Assembly: GCF_013304385.1 (NCBI RefSeq)
Contig: NZ_JAAITU010000023.1
Location: 1 to 58,255 of the forward strand
Reading direction: 5' to 3'
DNA from: Blautia glucerasea
GTDB lineage: Bacteria > Bacillota > Clostridia > Lachnospirales > Lachnospiraceae
DNA: 58,255 bases
The notes beneath the pieces were generated by a model. The model was given only the letters and a program-made list of their open reading frames with translations, had not been told where the DNA came from and made no database searches. The position numbers were made by a program, and so were the translations under genes. Each line of letters starts with the position of its first letter. Within the stretch, counting starts at the first letter, position 1. This document shows positions 45,086 through 53,569 of the stretch, in pieces.

Positions 45086-46420
45086 TCATGATTTCCCTGA
45101 TAAATATTTTTTCAATAAAAATGTGCAGAAATATGGAAATGTGCAAATCCCATCCTCAATTCCTACGTTGCTGTCTGCCAGCTTTATCCCCCAATGAATA
45201 TCACTGTACGAATCACTGGATATTAACTTTCGCAGGGATCTTGAACGATTATTGTTTGCTTTTACTTCTACTGGTACCAGTTCATCCTTCGTTCTCACAA
45301 AAAAATCTTCTTCCAGAGTCGCACTCTCTTTTTTATAATAATACAGCCCTAGCCCTTGTTTTATAAAGGCCTCTGCCACAAAGTTTTCATATAAAGCGCC
45401 TTTATACACTCCCAGATTTTTATTCGCTCTCAGATCTTCCTGCGCCTCTTCATCTAAGGATGCGATCAGCAAACCGGTATCTGGATAATAAATCTTATAT
45501 TTTGACTCATCATAATTTCCCTTCAGCGGAAGTTCCGGATAGTTCAAGCAGTAACATATGGATATTACTCCCGCATCCTCCAACCAGGTTATACATCCCA
45601 TATATTCCCGGCTTCTGGCCTTTTTATCTATTTTGCTCAACTGAAACTTCTTATTTTCTTTTGCAAGCTGTGCAGGAACATTTCGATATACACTTACAAT
45701 TTTAGTCTGATCCAGACCCTCTGCGTATTTCCGGATATCTTCCTCATAATCCAGCTGGATCTGTCTTTGGATTTCCAATGTTTCAGAAAAAGTGCCTGTT
45801 TCAATATACTTTTTGACAACAGCCGGCATCCCACCTAGAACACAGAAGTCCAGAAACAGCTTTTTATAAACCGCTAATTCCGTATCAGAAAATGGAACTC
45901 CATCCTGCATATGCTTTAAAAGATTGTCAATATGAATTTCTGTATATCCCTTTGCCCACAGAAACTCTTCAAAATCCATGGAAAACATTTCGTAATCTGT
46001 TTTGTATCCAACACTGTTGCTATGAATTTTCTTGCAGTTAATTCCAAGTAAAGAACCACTGCATATCACATCAAATCTGCCATCCAGCTTAAACGCTTTC
46101 AGAGAAGTTGCAATATCTGGAACTTCCTGCAATTCATCAAAGATAATCAGGGTTTTGCCTTGAATAAATTTTTTTGATGGATCCAGCAGAGATATATTTT
46201 TTATAATTTCATTAACCCCATAGCCATCACTTAATATTGTTTTGTATTTTGGTTCAAGTACAAAATTAATACTTACAATGTTTTCATAATTTTTCTGTGC
46301 AAAATGAAAAATGGACTCTGTTTTGCCAATCTGCCTTGCGCCTTTTACAATTAGCGGAAGCTTATCCTCACGATTTCTCCATGCTAAAAGATAATCGTCT
46401 ATTTTCCTTCTTAAATACAT
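45086..46420 (-). CDS. AAA_14/DUF4143 ATPase
   Basis: A 444-aa protein with an N-terminal P-loop ATPase (GARQIGKT at 27-34, Walker B TLIIFDELQE around 90-99) and a C-terminal DUF4143 domain. The latter ends in a PD-(D/E)XK-like segment (ETYLEEDFF-like text with EDFFVRTKDELVPVEVKAN). This is a very common, poorly understood archaeal and bacterial ATPase group. AGGAGG lies 9 nt before the ATG. Four phased short repeats stand just upstream (46447-46553), and it is convergent to nothing but followed by the cyclase. It is intact, unlike the related relic at 43154. Confidence 0.88.
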   Translation of the reverse strand: MYLRRKIDDYLLAWRNREDKLPLIVKGARQIGKTESIFHFAQKNYENIVSINFVLEPKYKTILSDGYGVNEIIKNISLLDPSKKFIQGKTLIIFDELQEVPDIATSLKAFKLDGRFDVICSGSLLGINCKKIHSNSVGYKTDYEMFSMDFEEFLWAKGYTEIHIDNLLKHMQDGVPFSDTELAVYKKLFLDFCVLGGMPAVVKKYIETGTFSETLEIQRQIQLDYEEDIRKYAEGLDQTKIVSVYRNVPAQLAKENKKFQLSKIDKKARSREYMGCITWLEDAGVISICYCLNYPELPLKGNYDESKYKIYYPDTGLLIASLDEEAQEDLRANKNLGVYKGALYENFVAEAFIKQGLGLYYYKKESATLEEDFFVRTKDELVPVEVKANNNRSRSLRKLISSDSYSDIHWGIKLADSNVGIEDGICTFPYFCTFLLKKYLSGKS

Positions 46421-46446
46421 CGTCTGCTACCTCCTGATGTTAGTAT

Positions 46447-46553
46447 ATCACGTTTTTGTCTCTTTTCAATTTGGTTTTCACGTTTTTATCTTCTTTTTAT
46501 TCTGATTTTTCACGTTTTTATGCGTTTTTTGCAGTAGTATTTCACGTTTTTAT
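46447..46553 (-). repeat. Four phased 13-bp direct repeats upstream of the DUF4143 gene
   Basis: On the minus strand the motif ATAAAAACGTGAA recurs four times (plus-strand CACG cores at 46449, 46479, 46511 and 46543), at spacings of 30, 32 and 32 bases, near three helical turns. The copy nearest the gene is the most diverged. The spacers are AT-rich and dissimilar. They look like an array of protein-binding sites in the promoter region. Confidence 0.7.
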
Positions 46554-46633
46554 AAAATCATTCAAGAGAAGCACTTTCTATTTGTAATTCCAACAATACC
46601 GCAAATAATATGTCCGAACCATTTCCACGCAAA

Positions 46634-46674
46634 AATCCGGAACAATGCGATGCACTCTCACATTATTCCGGATT
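46634..46674 (-). terminator. Terminator after the 70-aa membrane protein gene
   Basis: Minus strand AATCCGGAA-AATG pairs with CATT-TTCCGGATT, then TTTTGCG. The remainder of 46560-46721 shows no gene. Confidence 0.8.
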
Positions 46675-46721
46675 ATGATGTCTAATGATTTTACTTTACC
46701 TTTTGTATTGCATTTCACTGT

Positions 46722-46934
46722 TTATCTGGACGCAACCAATCCTATAACCCCGATAATGAGCAGCAGCGGAAATGCTACTGAAAGCAGTCCGCCTGCCACC
46801 ATAACGATCAGTATCAAAGGAAGAAATACAATATTTAATACAAATTTGGAAATTCCCCAGGCTGCCTTAAGCCCAAAACAAAACAGTTTTCCAAACACAC
46901 CGAACATACAAAAAACAAATAATAATGTAAACAT
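46722..46934 (-). CDS. Small two-helix membrane protein (70 aa)
   Basis: A 70-aa very hydrophobic protein with two or three membrane helices (about 3-25 and 30-67) and hardly any charged residues. The ATG at 46934 follows AAGGAGTG. It lies 44 nt downstream of a 138-aa helical protein in the same direction. I do not recognise the family. Small size and hydrophobicity fit a membrane subunit, a phage-shock-like protein or a toxin-like peptide; none is supported further. Confidence 0.6.
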   Translation of the reverse strand: MFTLLFVFCMFGVFGKLFCFGLKAAWGISKFVLNIVFLPLILIVMVAGGLLSVAFPLLLIIGVIGLVASR

Positions 46935-46978
46935 CTCTGTGTCACTCCTTTAAAATCCTTCAATATCTTTTAATATCA

Positions 46979-47395
46979 TCAATATCTCTGCAGCTGCCTT
47001 AATACATCTTCCACCCTGCGGATGGCTTCGTCAATCTGTCTGCGCGCCTTGTTGATCCTGTCCTGAACCATCAGATCCACAAATGCATTGTCAAAAAAGA
47101 CATCTGCAAAAGTCAGAAGATCACTGGTTTCAATATGCAGGTCATATATCATACTTACGTCTCGCAGTTCTCTGCTGAAATTATCCAGATCATATCTGGC
47201 CTGTTCCATACACTGTCTGGCATGCTGCATCTTGGACTGCTTCACCATACTGGAAAAGAATCCTCCTTGAAAAATATCCCACAAGCCCCAGTTCCTTGCA
47301 CTTGAAAGATTATCCTGTGCTGCCCGGAGGCTATGTAATGCTCTCTGACCTGCCTCAATGGCTTCTCTTTTTTCTTTTTCTATATCATATCCCAT
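46979..47395 (-). CDS. Helical hypothetical protein (138 aa)
   Basis: A 138-aa soluble, largely helical protein. The N-terminus (KEKREAIEAGQRALHSLRAAQDNLSSA) and C-terminus (INKARRQIDEAIRRVEDVLRQLQ) are strong coiled-coil candidates around a Trp/Phe-rich middle (NWGLWDIFQGGFFSSM). GGAGAATC precedes the ATG. It sits between two very small hydrophobic genes and is divergent from an XRE regulator. The function is unknown; a scaffold or PspA-like peripheral membrane role is a guess from pattern only. Confidence 0.7.
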   Translation of the reverse strand: MGYDIEKEKREAIEAGQRALHSLRAAQDNLSSARNWGLWDIFQGGFFSSMVKQSKMQHARQCMEQARYDLDNFSRELRDVSMIYDLHIETSDLLTFADVFFDNAFVDLMVQDRINKARRQIDEAIRRVEDVLRQLQRY

Positions 47396-47509
47396 GATGA
47401 TTCTCCTTATTGTATACTACCTTTTCTTCCTGCTCATATCATACATTATATCGCTGTTTGTTGCTGAAATAAATCCATTTTCTGAATTTCTTTCTTTTGG
47501 TAATGCGTC

Positions 47510-47578
47510 CTACATAAATAAAATCATTCTTACCAGTGTTCCAACCACAGTTACGATCAGCCATTCATTCTTTATCAT
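47510..47578 (-). CDS. Possible 22-aa single-helix membrane peptide
   Basis: An ATG at 47578 with GGAAGAAG upstream opens MIKNEWLIVTVVGTLVRMILFM and a stop, that is, one charged N-terminus and one membrane-spanning helix. Its start overlaps the last codons of the 49-aa ORF (14 nt overlap). The tight overlap and the good ribosome site favour a real gene, but it is very short. Confidence 0.4.
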   Translation of the reverse strand: MIKNEWLIVTVVGTLVRMILFM

Positions 47579-47714
47579 TTCTTCTTCCTCTGCTTTCATA
47601 TTGTGCTGGCTTGAAAACCGATTTATCTTTTATCCCAAGCCTGTTGCTGTATTCCGGATTTTGTCTCATCTCTTCCAGTATCCGTACCATCCTTCTTCTT
47701 TCGATAACGTCCAT
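47565..47714 (-). CDS. Possible 49-aa basic protein
   Basis: From the ATG at 47714 (AAAGGAAG directly upstream, tight spacing) the frame gives a 49-aa highly charged peptide with ERRRMVRILEEMRQNPEY. It resembles short charged peptides of gut Firmicutes, but I cannot name it. It overlaps the 22-aa frame. It may be the first gene of the minus-strand small-gene cluster. Confidence 0.45.
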   Translation of the reverse strand: MDVIERRRMVRILEEMRQNPEYSNRLGIKDKSVFKPAQYESRGRRNDKE

Positions 47715-47736
47715 ACTTCCTTTCTTTTTTATTTCC

Positions 47737-47765
47737 TTGCCGTCAACTGATAAATCCAGTATAAT
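47737..47765 (+). promoter_or_regulatory. Promoter of the XRE regulator gene
   Basis: TTGCCG (47737-47742) and TATAAT (47760-47765), 17 bp apart, on the plus strand. It lies in the divergent gap with the small-gene cluster, so the regulator could control both sides. Confidence 0.55.
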
Positions 47766-47849
47766 AAAACACAGCACAAAAATATACATCTGCTTTATTG
47801 AAATAACAGCACATATTTCTCTGTTTTGGAGATATAGGGAGGAGCCAGT

Positions 47850-48389
47850 ATGGGGAAGCAATCTACCCGTGAGAATAAAACAATTTATCAGGTCTGCCGC
47901 GAAGAGCAGGGACTGACCCGTGAAAAAGCCAGCGAAAAAATGATCGGTGTATCGGCTTCAAGAATTGAAAAAATAGAATACGAACTGCAGGATCCTACGC
48001 CATATGATATCGTCCAGATGGCTGACTGTTACAGGCGGCCGGATCTGTGCAACTATTATTGTTCCCACAAGTGTACCATTGGTGACAGATATGTACCTGA
48101 GATTGAGGTTTCCGAGCTCTCCACCATTATCCTGGAAACCATTGCAAGTCTGAATGAGATCAATCCTCTTACCAGCCGCCTGATCCAGATTGCCAGAGAC
48201 GGGAAAGTCACGGACGATGAGATCCATGATTTTGCATATATCAGCCAAAAGCTGGATGAAGTTTCCCTGGCCATTGATTCCCTAAATCTGTGGGTAGACA
48301 AAACCGCAGGAGAAAATAACCTTAACATAGAGCTTTTAAACAGAGAAAAAGAAAACTTAAAATTAAAGTCAAAAAAGGGCGGTAATTAA
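47850..48389 (+). CDS. XRE family helix-turn-helix regulator
   Basis: A 179-aa protein with an N-terminal HTH of the Cro/CI type (about 10-62: GLTREKASEKMIGVSASRIEKIEYELQ region). A Cys-rich link follows (RRPDLCNYYCSHKCTIGDRYVPEIE), then a helical C-terminus. The cysteines (four within about 15 residues) could bind metal or sense redox. GGGAGG lies 7 nt before the ATG. It is divergent from the small-gene cluster and convergent with yitT. Confidence 0.85.
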   Translation: MGKQSTRENKTIYQVCREEQGLTREKASEKMIGVSASRIEKIEYELQDPTPYDIVQMADCYRRPDLCNYYCSHKCTIGDRYVPEIEVSELSTIILETIASLNEINPLTSRLIQIARDGKVTDDEIHDFAYISQKLDEVSLAIDSLNLWVDKTAGENNLNIELLNREKENLKLKSKKGGN

Positions 48390-48398
48390 ACCACCCTT
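48375..48398 (-). terminator. Terminator of the YitT gene
   Basis: Minus strand AAGGGTGGT/ACCGCCCTT hairpin followed by six T; it overlaps the 3' end of the convergent XRE gene. Confidence 0.75.
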
Positions 48399-48403
48399 CT
48401 CCA

Positions 48404-49057
48404 TCAATCCGATTGCCTTGGATCTCCTTGCCTGGATCTTAATTTACTTATATCAAAATCCTGTATGATTCCGATCAGCTGTCCGGATATGATCACCGTC
48501 AGAAGTGAATACCCGATCCGCTTCAGTGGAATATAGCTGATAGACAGCATAAGCACCACAAGATCGCTGATCAGATACACCCACTGTACCTTAAGGCCCG
48601 TTAAATGGGATACTCCCATTGCAAGGGCATCATCTCCGGAAATAGCACCTCCGATCCTTACACATGCCCCTGCTCCAACACCTACGAATATTGCTCCTAC
48701 GACAGATGCCACCAAAGGCATGTTATAAAGCTGAGGCCATAAGGGCTCAAACTGTTCAAAGATACGGTATGCCACAGAAAAGCTTACTGTGGCTATACCT
48801 GAATAGACAAGAAATATACGTCCCAGTATTTTCCATCCTAACGCATAGCAGATCACATTGGCTACAAAATTCGTAACCGCAGGCGATATGCCAAACCAGT
48901 GCTCCAGCAAAAGGTTCAGACCAATCACGCCTCCTTCCGTCACCCCGGAAAGTGAATGGACATGATAAAGGCCAAAGGCCAGAAACGTGCTGCCCAACAC
49001 AGCAATGATGCAATTTTTAATTTTGATATCTTTAAAAAGTTTTTCCCTCAATCCCAA
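48404..49057 (-). CDS. YitT family membrane protein
   Basis: A 217-aa protein with five or six hydrophobic helices and the YitT/DUF161 landmarks HSLSGVTEGGVIGLNLLLEHW and GGAISGDDALAMGVS. It is somewhat shorter than typical YitT proteins (about 280 aa) and lacks the C-terminal DUF2179 domain. The function is unknown. A TTGACG/GATAAT promoter (49149-49177) precedes it. Confidence 0.88.
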   Translation of the reverse strand: MGLREKLFKDIKIKNCIIAVLGSTFLAFGLYHVHSLSGVTEGGVIGLNLLLEHWFGISPAVTNFVANVICYALGWKILGRIFLVYSGIATVSFSVAYRIFEQFEPLWPQLYNMPLVASVVGAIFVGVGAGACVRIGGAISGDDALAMGVSHLTGLKVQWVYLISDLVVLMLSISYIPLKRIGYSLLTVIISGQLIGIIQDFDISKLRSRQGDPRQSD

Positions 49058-49148
49058 TTTTTACTCACCAATCTTTTCTGTTATTTCTCGCTGCCCTATC
49101 TTTCTGAGCAGCAAAAATACTCCTCACATGACAGAGCGTGTAAAGACT

Positions 49149-49177
49149 ATTATCCCCTATCATGACCAAATCGTCAA
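49149..49177 (-). promoter_or_regulatory. Promoter of the YitT gene
   Basis: Minus strand TTGACG (49172-49177) and GATAAT (49149-49154), 17-bp spacing. The leader is about 85 nt. Confidence 0.65.
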
Positions 49178-49205
49178 GCAAAAACCGATTATTGATTCTT
49201 TTATC

Positions 49206-49967
49206 CTACCAGCCCAGATCCATCAGCCAGTTATTTAATCCACGTTCCCTTTCCTTTTCAGCTGTAAGATGTTCCGGATGGGTATATTCTCCCTTAATAT
49301 TGCCATCTACAATATAAAGGATCCTGCTGCATCTAGCGGCAACCTTTGCATCATGTGTAACCATTACAATAGTCGTACCCTCCCGGTTCAGTTTTACCAG
49401 TTCGTCCATTACCTCATTGGAAGAGGTACGGTTTAAAGCTCCTGTAGGTTCATCTGCAAACAGCAGTCTTGGCTGATTCATCATACTTCTGCAGATACAG
49501 GCTCTCTGAAGCTGTCCGCCGGATACCTCATTCACATCATTATCAGCGATTTCAATAATACCCAGCTTACGCATCAGCTGTTCTCCTCTTTTTTGCTTCT
49601 GGCTTCTGCTTTCATCTGTTTTTTTGCTTTCTGCAGCCGGAAGTATGATATTATCCAGGATAGTCAGATTTTTCATCATATACATCTGTTGAAAAATAAA
49701 TCCCATTTCATCCAGCCGAAGCTTTGTCAGTTCCTTTTCACTAAGAGTAGTCAAGTCCTTTCCTTCAAAAAGCACCTGTCCGCCTGTTGCACGATCCATC
49801 CCGGATATTGCATACAAAAGCGTGGATTTTCCGGAACCCGAAGGACCCATGATCGCCACCATATCTCCTTCATTTACCTGAAGATTTACATTTCTAAGTA
49901 CGTTGTTCTGTCGTTTATCTATAACATATGTTTTGCAAAGATTCTTTGCACAAAGTAATGCTGCCAT
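49206..49967 (-). CDS. ABC transporter ATP-binding protein (MacB/BceA type)
   Basis: A 253-aa ATPase with Walker A GPSGSGKST (41-49), Q-loop FIFQQMYMM, signature VSGGQLQRACI, Walker B LLFADEPTG and a H-loop VTHD. It belongs to the MacB/LolD/BceA group that powers FtsX-like permeases. AGGGAGG lies before the ATG. It is the last gene of the regulator-kinase-permease-ATPase unit, 20 nt after the permease. Likely role: export of or resistance to antimicrobial peptides, or another envelope signal. Confidence 0.93.
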   Translation of the reverse strand: MAALLCAKNLCKTYVIDKRQNNVLRNVNLQVNEGDMVAIMGPSGSGKSTLLYAISGMDRATGGQVLFEGKDLTTLSEKELTKLRLDEMGFIFQQMYMMKNLTILDNIILPAAESKKTDESRSQKQKRGEQLMRKLGIIEIADNDVNEVSGGQLQRACICRSMMNQPRLLFADEPTGALNRTSSNEVMDELVKLNREGTTIVMVTHDAKVAARCSRILYIVDGNIKGEYTHPEHLTAEKERERGLNNWLMDLGW

Positions 49968-49987
49968 TTTGATTTCCTCCCTTTTTG

Positions 49988-52363
49988 CTACTCGATGTTT
50001 GCTGTATCATTGCTTCTGGTCTTCCGGATATGCAGGGCGGTAATCCCTGCCCCAAGGAATGTGATAAAGAAAATGATCACCGGATACATAAGAAAAATTT
50101 TCCACGGACTGATCACAAATGAAACCTTTCCGGCTCCTGTCATGCCAAACAGCGGATTGCCAACCAGATATGTTACAGGAACTGAACATAACGCAGCCAG
50201 CAGCACTGCAAATAATGTAACTATTCCAAACCGCATAATGTGCCATCCGATGATCCTGGAGTTGCCAAAGCCAATAGCCTTCAAAATAGCGATCTGACTT
50301 CTTTCATCTGCAAGGAATGACCGTTCCATCAGAACGCATACCAACAGGATCACGATCATTGTAATACCAAGCAAAAGATACTGTACAGCCTCCACAGTAG
50401 ATGCTATACCCATCATATCATCACAATACTCCACTGCATTCATCACGTGATCGATTTCAAACAGCTTTTCTACTTTTTCTTTACGAGTTTCAATTTCTTC
50501 TGCGGGAGGATCATCCTGGAAATTGATCTGATAAGGCATCAAAGTTGAAAGATATCTAAAATCTGTAGGTGCATCCTCATGAAGCCGGATCACCTGTCCA
50601 AGCTGATTCATACTCTGGAAATATGCCACCACCACACAATCAACGGTTTCTGTCCCAAAATCAATTGACATGGTATCTCCAAGTTTCGCACCTGTCAGGT
50701 TGCTAATAGTAGGGGTGATGGCAATTTCATTTTTATTTCCAGGTGCCTCCCCTTCCGTGTATTCGTACTCTGATGCATTTGTATGGATTCCCTGCTGGCA
50801 GGAAAGAGAATAATCTTTATCCTTTACCCGCACCTTATATTTATACAATGCTTCCACGCACATCTTTGCAGGCATTCCATCATCAGCCAGAAGTTGTTCC
50901 TGATCAGCCAGATATGTTTCTACCTGCTTTTCCCCATCCTGGGTCATGCTGTTGATCCCGGTCTCCTGATCCTGATAATACAGATCACTTCGTTTTCCGA
51001 AGGTTGTAACAAAAGTATCACTTCGCAGGGTTGCACTCACATTCACAAATACCAGCACAAACAGCGTACAGATAAAAAAGGCAATGATAATAGTCATATA
51101 CCGTCTCGGTGCACTGAATATATCATTCACTGCCAGAAATGTACTGGTGCTTCTGTGGCTTTTCCCAAGCCTGAACGGGGATTTCTTCTTGTAGCGCTCC
51201 CCTGTCTCACCGGAACGGATAGCATCAATAGGTGAATACTTTTTCACCAGCTTCGTACACCGGAATGTAAAAAGAAGGATCACACCTACCACTAGAACTG
51301 CGCCAATCACTGACAGAAGAAAATGGTTATCTGCTTCCAGTACCATATTATTACTTACAGACTGCAAAAGCAGCTTTGAAAAAGGAACACTGAGCAAAAG
51401 CCCTGCCCCGGCTCCTACCACTGACATTATCAGATGCTTTGCAAGATACAGGCTGCGGATTCTGAAATTGCTGATACCAATTGCCTTCATAACCCCGATC
51501 TCACGAAATTCCTCGGAAATAGTAAAAGTAATGGAGAATTTCAGCACAACAAAAGAGATCAGAATCAGACACACACTTAAGATCAGTATTGTAAATGCTA
51601 CGATCATGTTCATCACATAAGTGGTTTTTATCATGGAATATGCACCAGAAAACATAACTCCTGGTACTTCAGAGATCAAGGATGCCAGATCCGACTCCTG
51701 TGCACCATCTGCCAGGTCAATATAGCACACCTGCCCCTGATATCTGCTTCGCACATTATCATTTGCAAACAGCTTTTCCATGTCGGTCTGACTGAAAAGA
51801 AACCGTCTGTTTTGCATCATAGGGGAACCGAAAAGCGCATCCTTTGCTGTGCCGTCCAGCGTTACAGAAAAAGATACACTGTCATGTGTAACCATAATTT
51901 TATCGCCTGTCTTAAGATCGTTCTCTTCCATGAAATCCCCGGTTACATAGGCATGCCCGGGCTGGATTTCTGTGATCTGTTTGTTGTCTTTATCAAAGTA
52001 TTTCAGCTGACTGTCTTCCAAAGCCTGGAAAACTACTGAATTTTTCGCTTCGATCTTTGTTCCGTCCGCTTTTTTCAGATTGGATTTAACACCCCAGATC
52101 ACAGGTTCTATGCGGCATTCTTTGATATCATCATTTCCTTGCAACACATCTTCCAGCGCTGTCTTGCTTTCTTCTCCCATGGAGATCACCACATAATCCC
52201 CGATCCCGGCCTTTTTCAGATAATGGTCTGTTCCGTTCATAACAGAGACCACATTACTGAGTCCGCTTGCCACAAACATGGCAGCCAGCAGGATAAAAGA
52301 AAGAAGGACAGCATTCATCACTTTTTTTCTTTTTAAATCTTTTTTCAAAATACGAAAAAACAT
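49988..52363 (-). CDS. FtsX-like ABC transporter permease
   Basis: A 791-aa permease with an N-terminal helix (about 15-35) and a large extracytoplasmic domain to about 260. Three helices with an FtsX core follow (EEFREIGVMKAIGISNFRIRSLYLAKHLIMS). A second helix and extracellular domain come next, then a second FtsX core (ADERSQIAILKAIGFGNSRIIGWHIMR) and end helices. The duplicated MacB-PCD/FtsX plan fits peptide or lipoprotein exporters. I use the ATG at 52363 (AAAGGGAGG upstream); the open frame is longer. The permease precedes its ATPase, the reverse of bceAB order. Confidence 0.92.
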   Translation of the reverse strand: MFFRILKKDLKRKKVMNAVLLSFILLAAMFVASGLSNVVSVMNGTDHYLKKAGIGDYVVISMGEESKTALEDVLQGNDDIKECRIEPVIWGVKSNLKKADGTKIEAKNSVVFQALEDSQLKYFDKDNKQITEIQPGHAYVTGDFMEENDLKTGDKIMVTHDSVSFSVTLDGTAKDALFGSPMMQNRRFLFSQTDMEKLFANDNVRSRYQGQVCYIDLADGAQESDLASLISEVPGVMFSGAYSMIKTTYVMNMIVAFTILILSVCLILISFVVLKFSITFTISEEFREIGVMKAIGISNFRIRSLYLAKHLIMSVVGAGAGLLLSVPFSKLLLQSVSNNMVLEADNHFLLSVIGAVLVVGVILLFTFRCTKLVKKYSPIDAIRSGETGERYKKKSPFRLGKSHRSTSTFLAVNDIFSAPRRYMTIIIAFFICTLFVLVFVNVSATLRSDTFVTTFGKRSDLYYQDQETGINSMTQDGEKQVETYLADQEQLLADDGMPAKMCVEALYKYKVRVKDKDYSLSCQQGIHTNASEYEYTEGEAPGNKNEIAITPTISNLTGAKLGDTMSIDFGTETVDCVVVAYFQSMNQLGQVIRLHEDAPTDFRYLSTLMPYQINFQDDPPAEEIETRKEKVEKLFEIDHVMNAVEYCDDMMGIASTVEAVQYLLLGITMIVILLVCVLMERSFLADERSQIAILKAIGFGNSRIIGWHIMRFGIVTLFAVLLAALCSVPVTYLVGNPLFGMTGAGKVSFVISPWKIFLMYPVIIFFITFLGAGITALHIRKTRSNDTANIE

Positions 52364-52480
52364 CCTGGATTTTCCTCCCTTTGTTTGATGTACCCATCTT
52401 ACAGGAGAATTTATTAAACAATCCTTAAATGCCTGCTGTTCAGTAACTATTTTTATCTTAATCATTGCTTTTTACACCGG

Positions 52481-53569
52481 TCATACCTTTCGCACAACCA
52501 TAGTTACAACAAAATCCTGCTCCTGGATTTCCGCATATACTTCCCCATCCATTTTCCGCATCAGCTGCCTGCTGATATAAAGCCCCAGCCCGGATCCCTT
52601 GGCTGAACCGGCATTGCTGCCTCGATAAAAAGAATCAAACAGATTCACAAGCTCTTCTGCTTTTAGTGTACAGCCGGAATTAAGCACATGAATCAATATA
52701 CAATCCTCTTCCTCTCCAAAAGAGAGATTAACTCTTTCTCCATCCCCGTATTTCACCGCATTTTCCAGGAGATTCTGCAATACCTCGATCAGCCGGTCAG
52801 GATCTCCCTTTAATAAACAGTCTGTATAGGCCTGTATTCCAAAGCTGACATGCAGCTGTCCCAGTTTGTCCTCATAAAGCATCCGAATCGCTTCTATCAC
52901 AGTTGAAAGATAAACCTCCCCTGGATCTACTGTCAGATGCAGGAAATCCTCCCTGGAAGCTTCCGTAATCTCACTTACGTAATCTTCGATCTCTTTTACA
53001 TTTTTCTCAATGCCATGATATGCTTCCACACACTTTTCTTCCGTTGTATAAAGCCCTTCTTCCAGCACTCTTACGTACAGGTGGATGGCAGATAAAGGCG
53101 TCTTGATATCATGTGTAAGAGACAGGATCAGAGTCTTTTTCTCCTTTTGCAACTGTAGTTGTTTTTCTTTATTATCCTCAAGAGTATTTCGCAGCATGTC
53201 CATTCCCCATAGGAATCTGCCAAGGTATTGGCTTTTCTCTGCCGGAATCGGCATGGACAGATTTCCCTTTGCCAGTTCCTCTGTAAGATGCTCCATTCTG
53301 TGAAAAGGTTTTATTATTTTTTTCTTCATATAAGTCACTAAAAAAACAGACATGAAAAACAAGATTCCCAGGGCAATATCCATAAGGATCCATGTTCTGT
53401 AGTCTGTCCGATTATAAAAAACCTTGTAGATCGTATCTGTTTTTTCTTGTAGTTTCCGGATCACTGGTTCAGGATCTGCAATCCATATGTAGTAAATCAG
53501 GTTTGCAATCCCAATGAAAACCAGTTCCAGTCCAAGAAATCTTCTTGCAAATTTTTTATACTCATTCAT
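52481..53569 (-). CDS. Sensor histidine kinase
   Basis: A 362-aa membrane kinase. Two helices (about 11-30 and 60-80) enclose a short external loop of about 30 residues, as in small intramembrane-type sensors. A HAMP-like linker and the dimerisation box LTHDIKTPLSAI (His153) follow. The N box LLENAVKYG and the G boxes (GSGLGLYISRQLM) are intact. The ATG overlaps the end of the response-regulator gene by 8 nt. The short loop implies that it senses through the partner permease, as in Bce systems. Confidence 0.92.
   Translation of the reverse strand: MNEYKKFARRFLGLELVFIGIANLIYYIWIADPEPVIRKLQEKTDTIYKVFYNRTDYRTWILMDIALGILFFMSVFLVTYMKKKIIKPFHRMEHLTEELAKGNLSMPIPAEKSQYLGRFLWGMDMLRNTLEDNKEKQLQLQKEKKTLILSLTHDIKTPLSAIHLYVRVLEEGLYTTEEKCVEAYHGIEKNVKEIEDYVSEITEASREDFLHLTVDPGEVYLSTVIEAIRMLYEDKLGQLHVSFGIQAYTDCLLKGDPDRLIEVLQNLLENAVKYGDGERVNLSFGEEEDCILIHVLNSGCTLKAEELVNLFDSFYRGSNAGSAKGSGLGLYISRQLMRKMDGEVYAEIQEQDFVVTMVVRKV

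Noticed and set aside
46447..46553. CRISPR-like array
   Set aside because: Only a 13-bp core recurs, spacers are 17-19 bases of AT-rich text, and no cas genes are near. Regulatory sites fit better.
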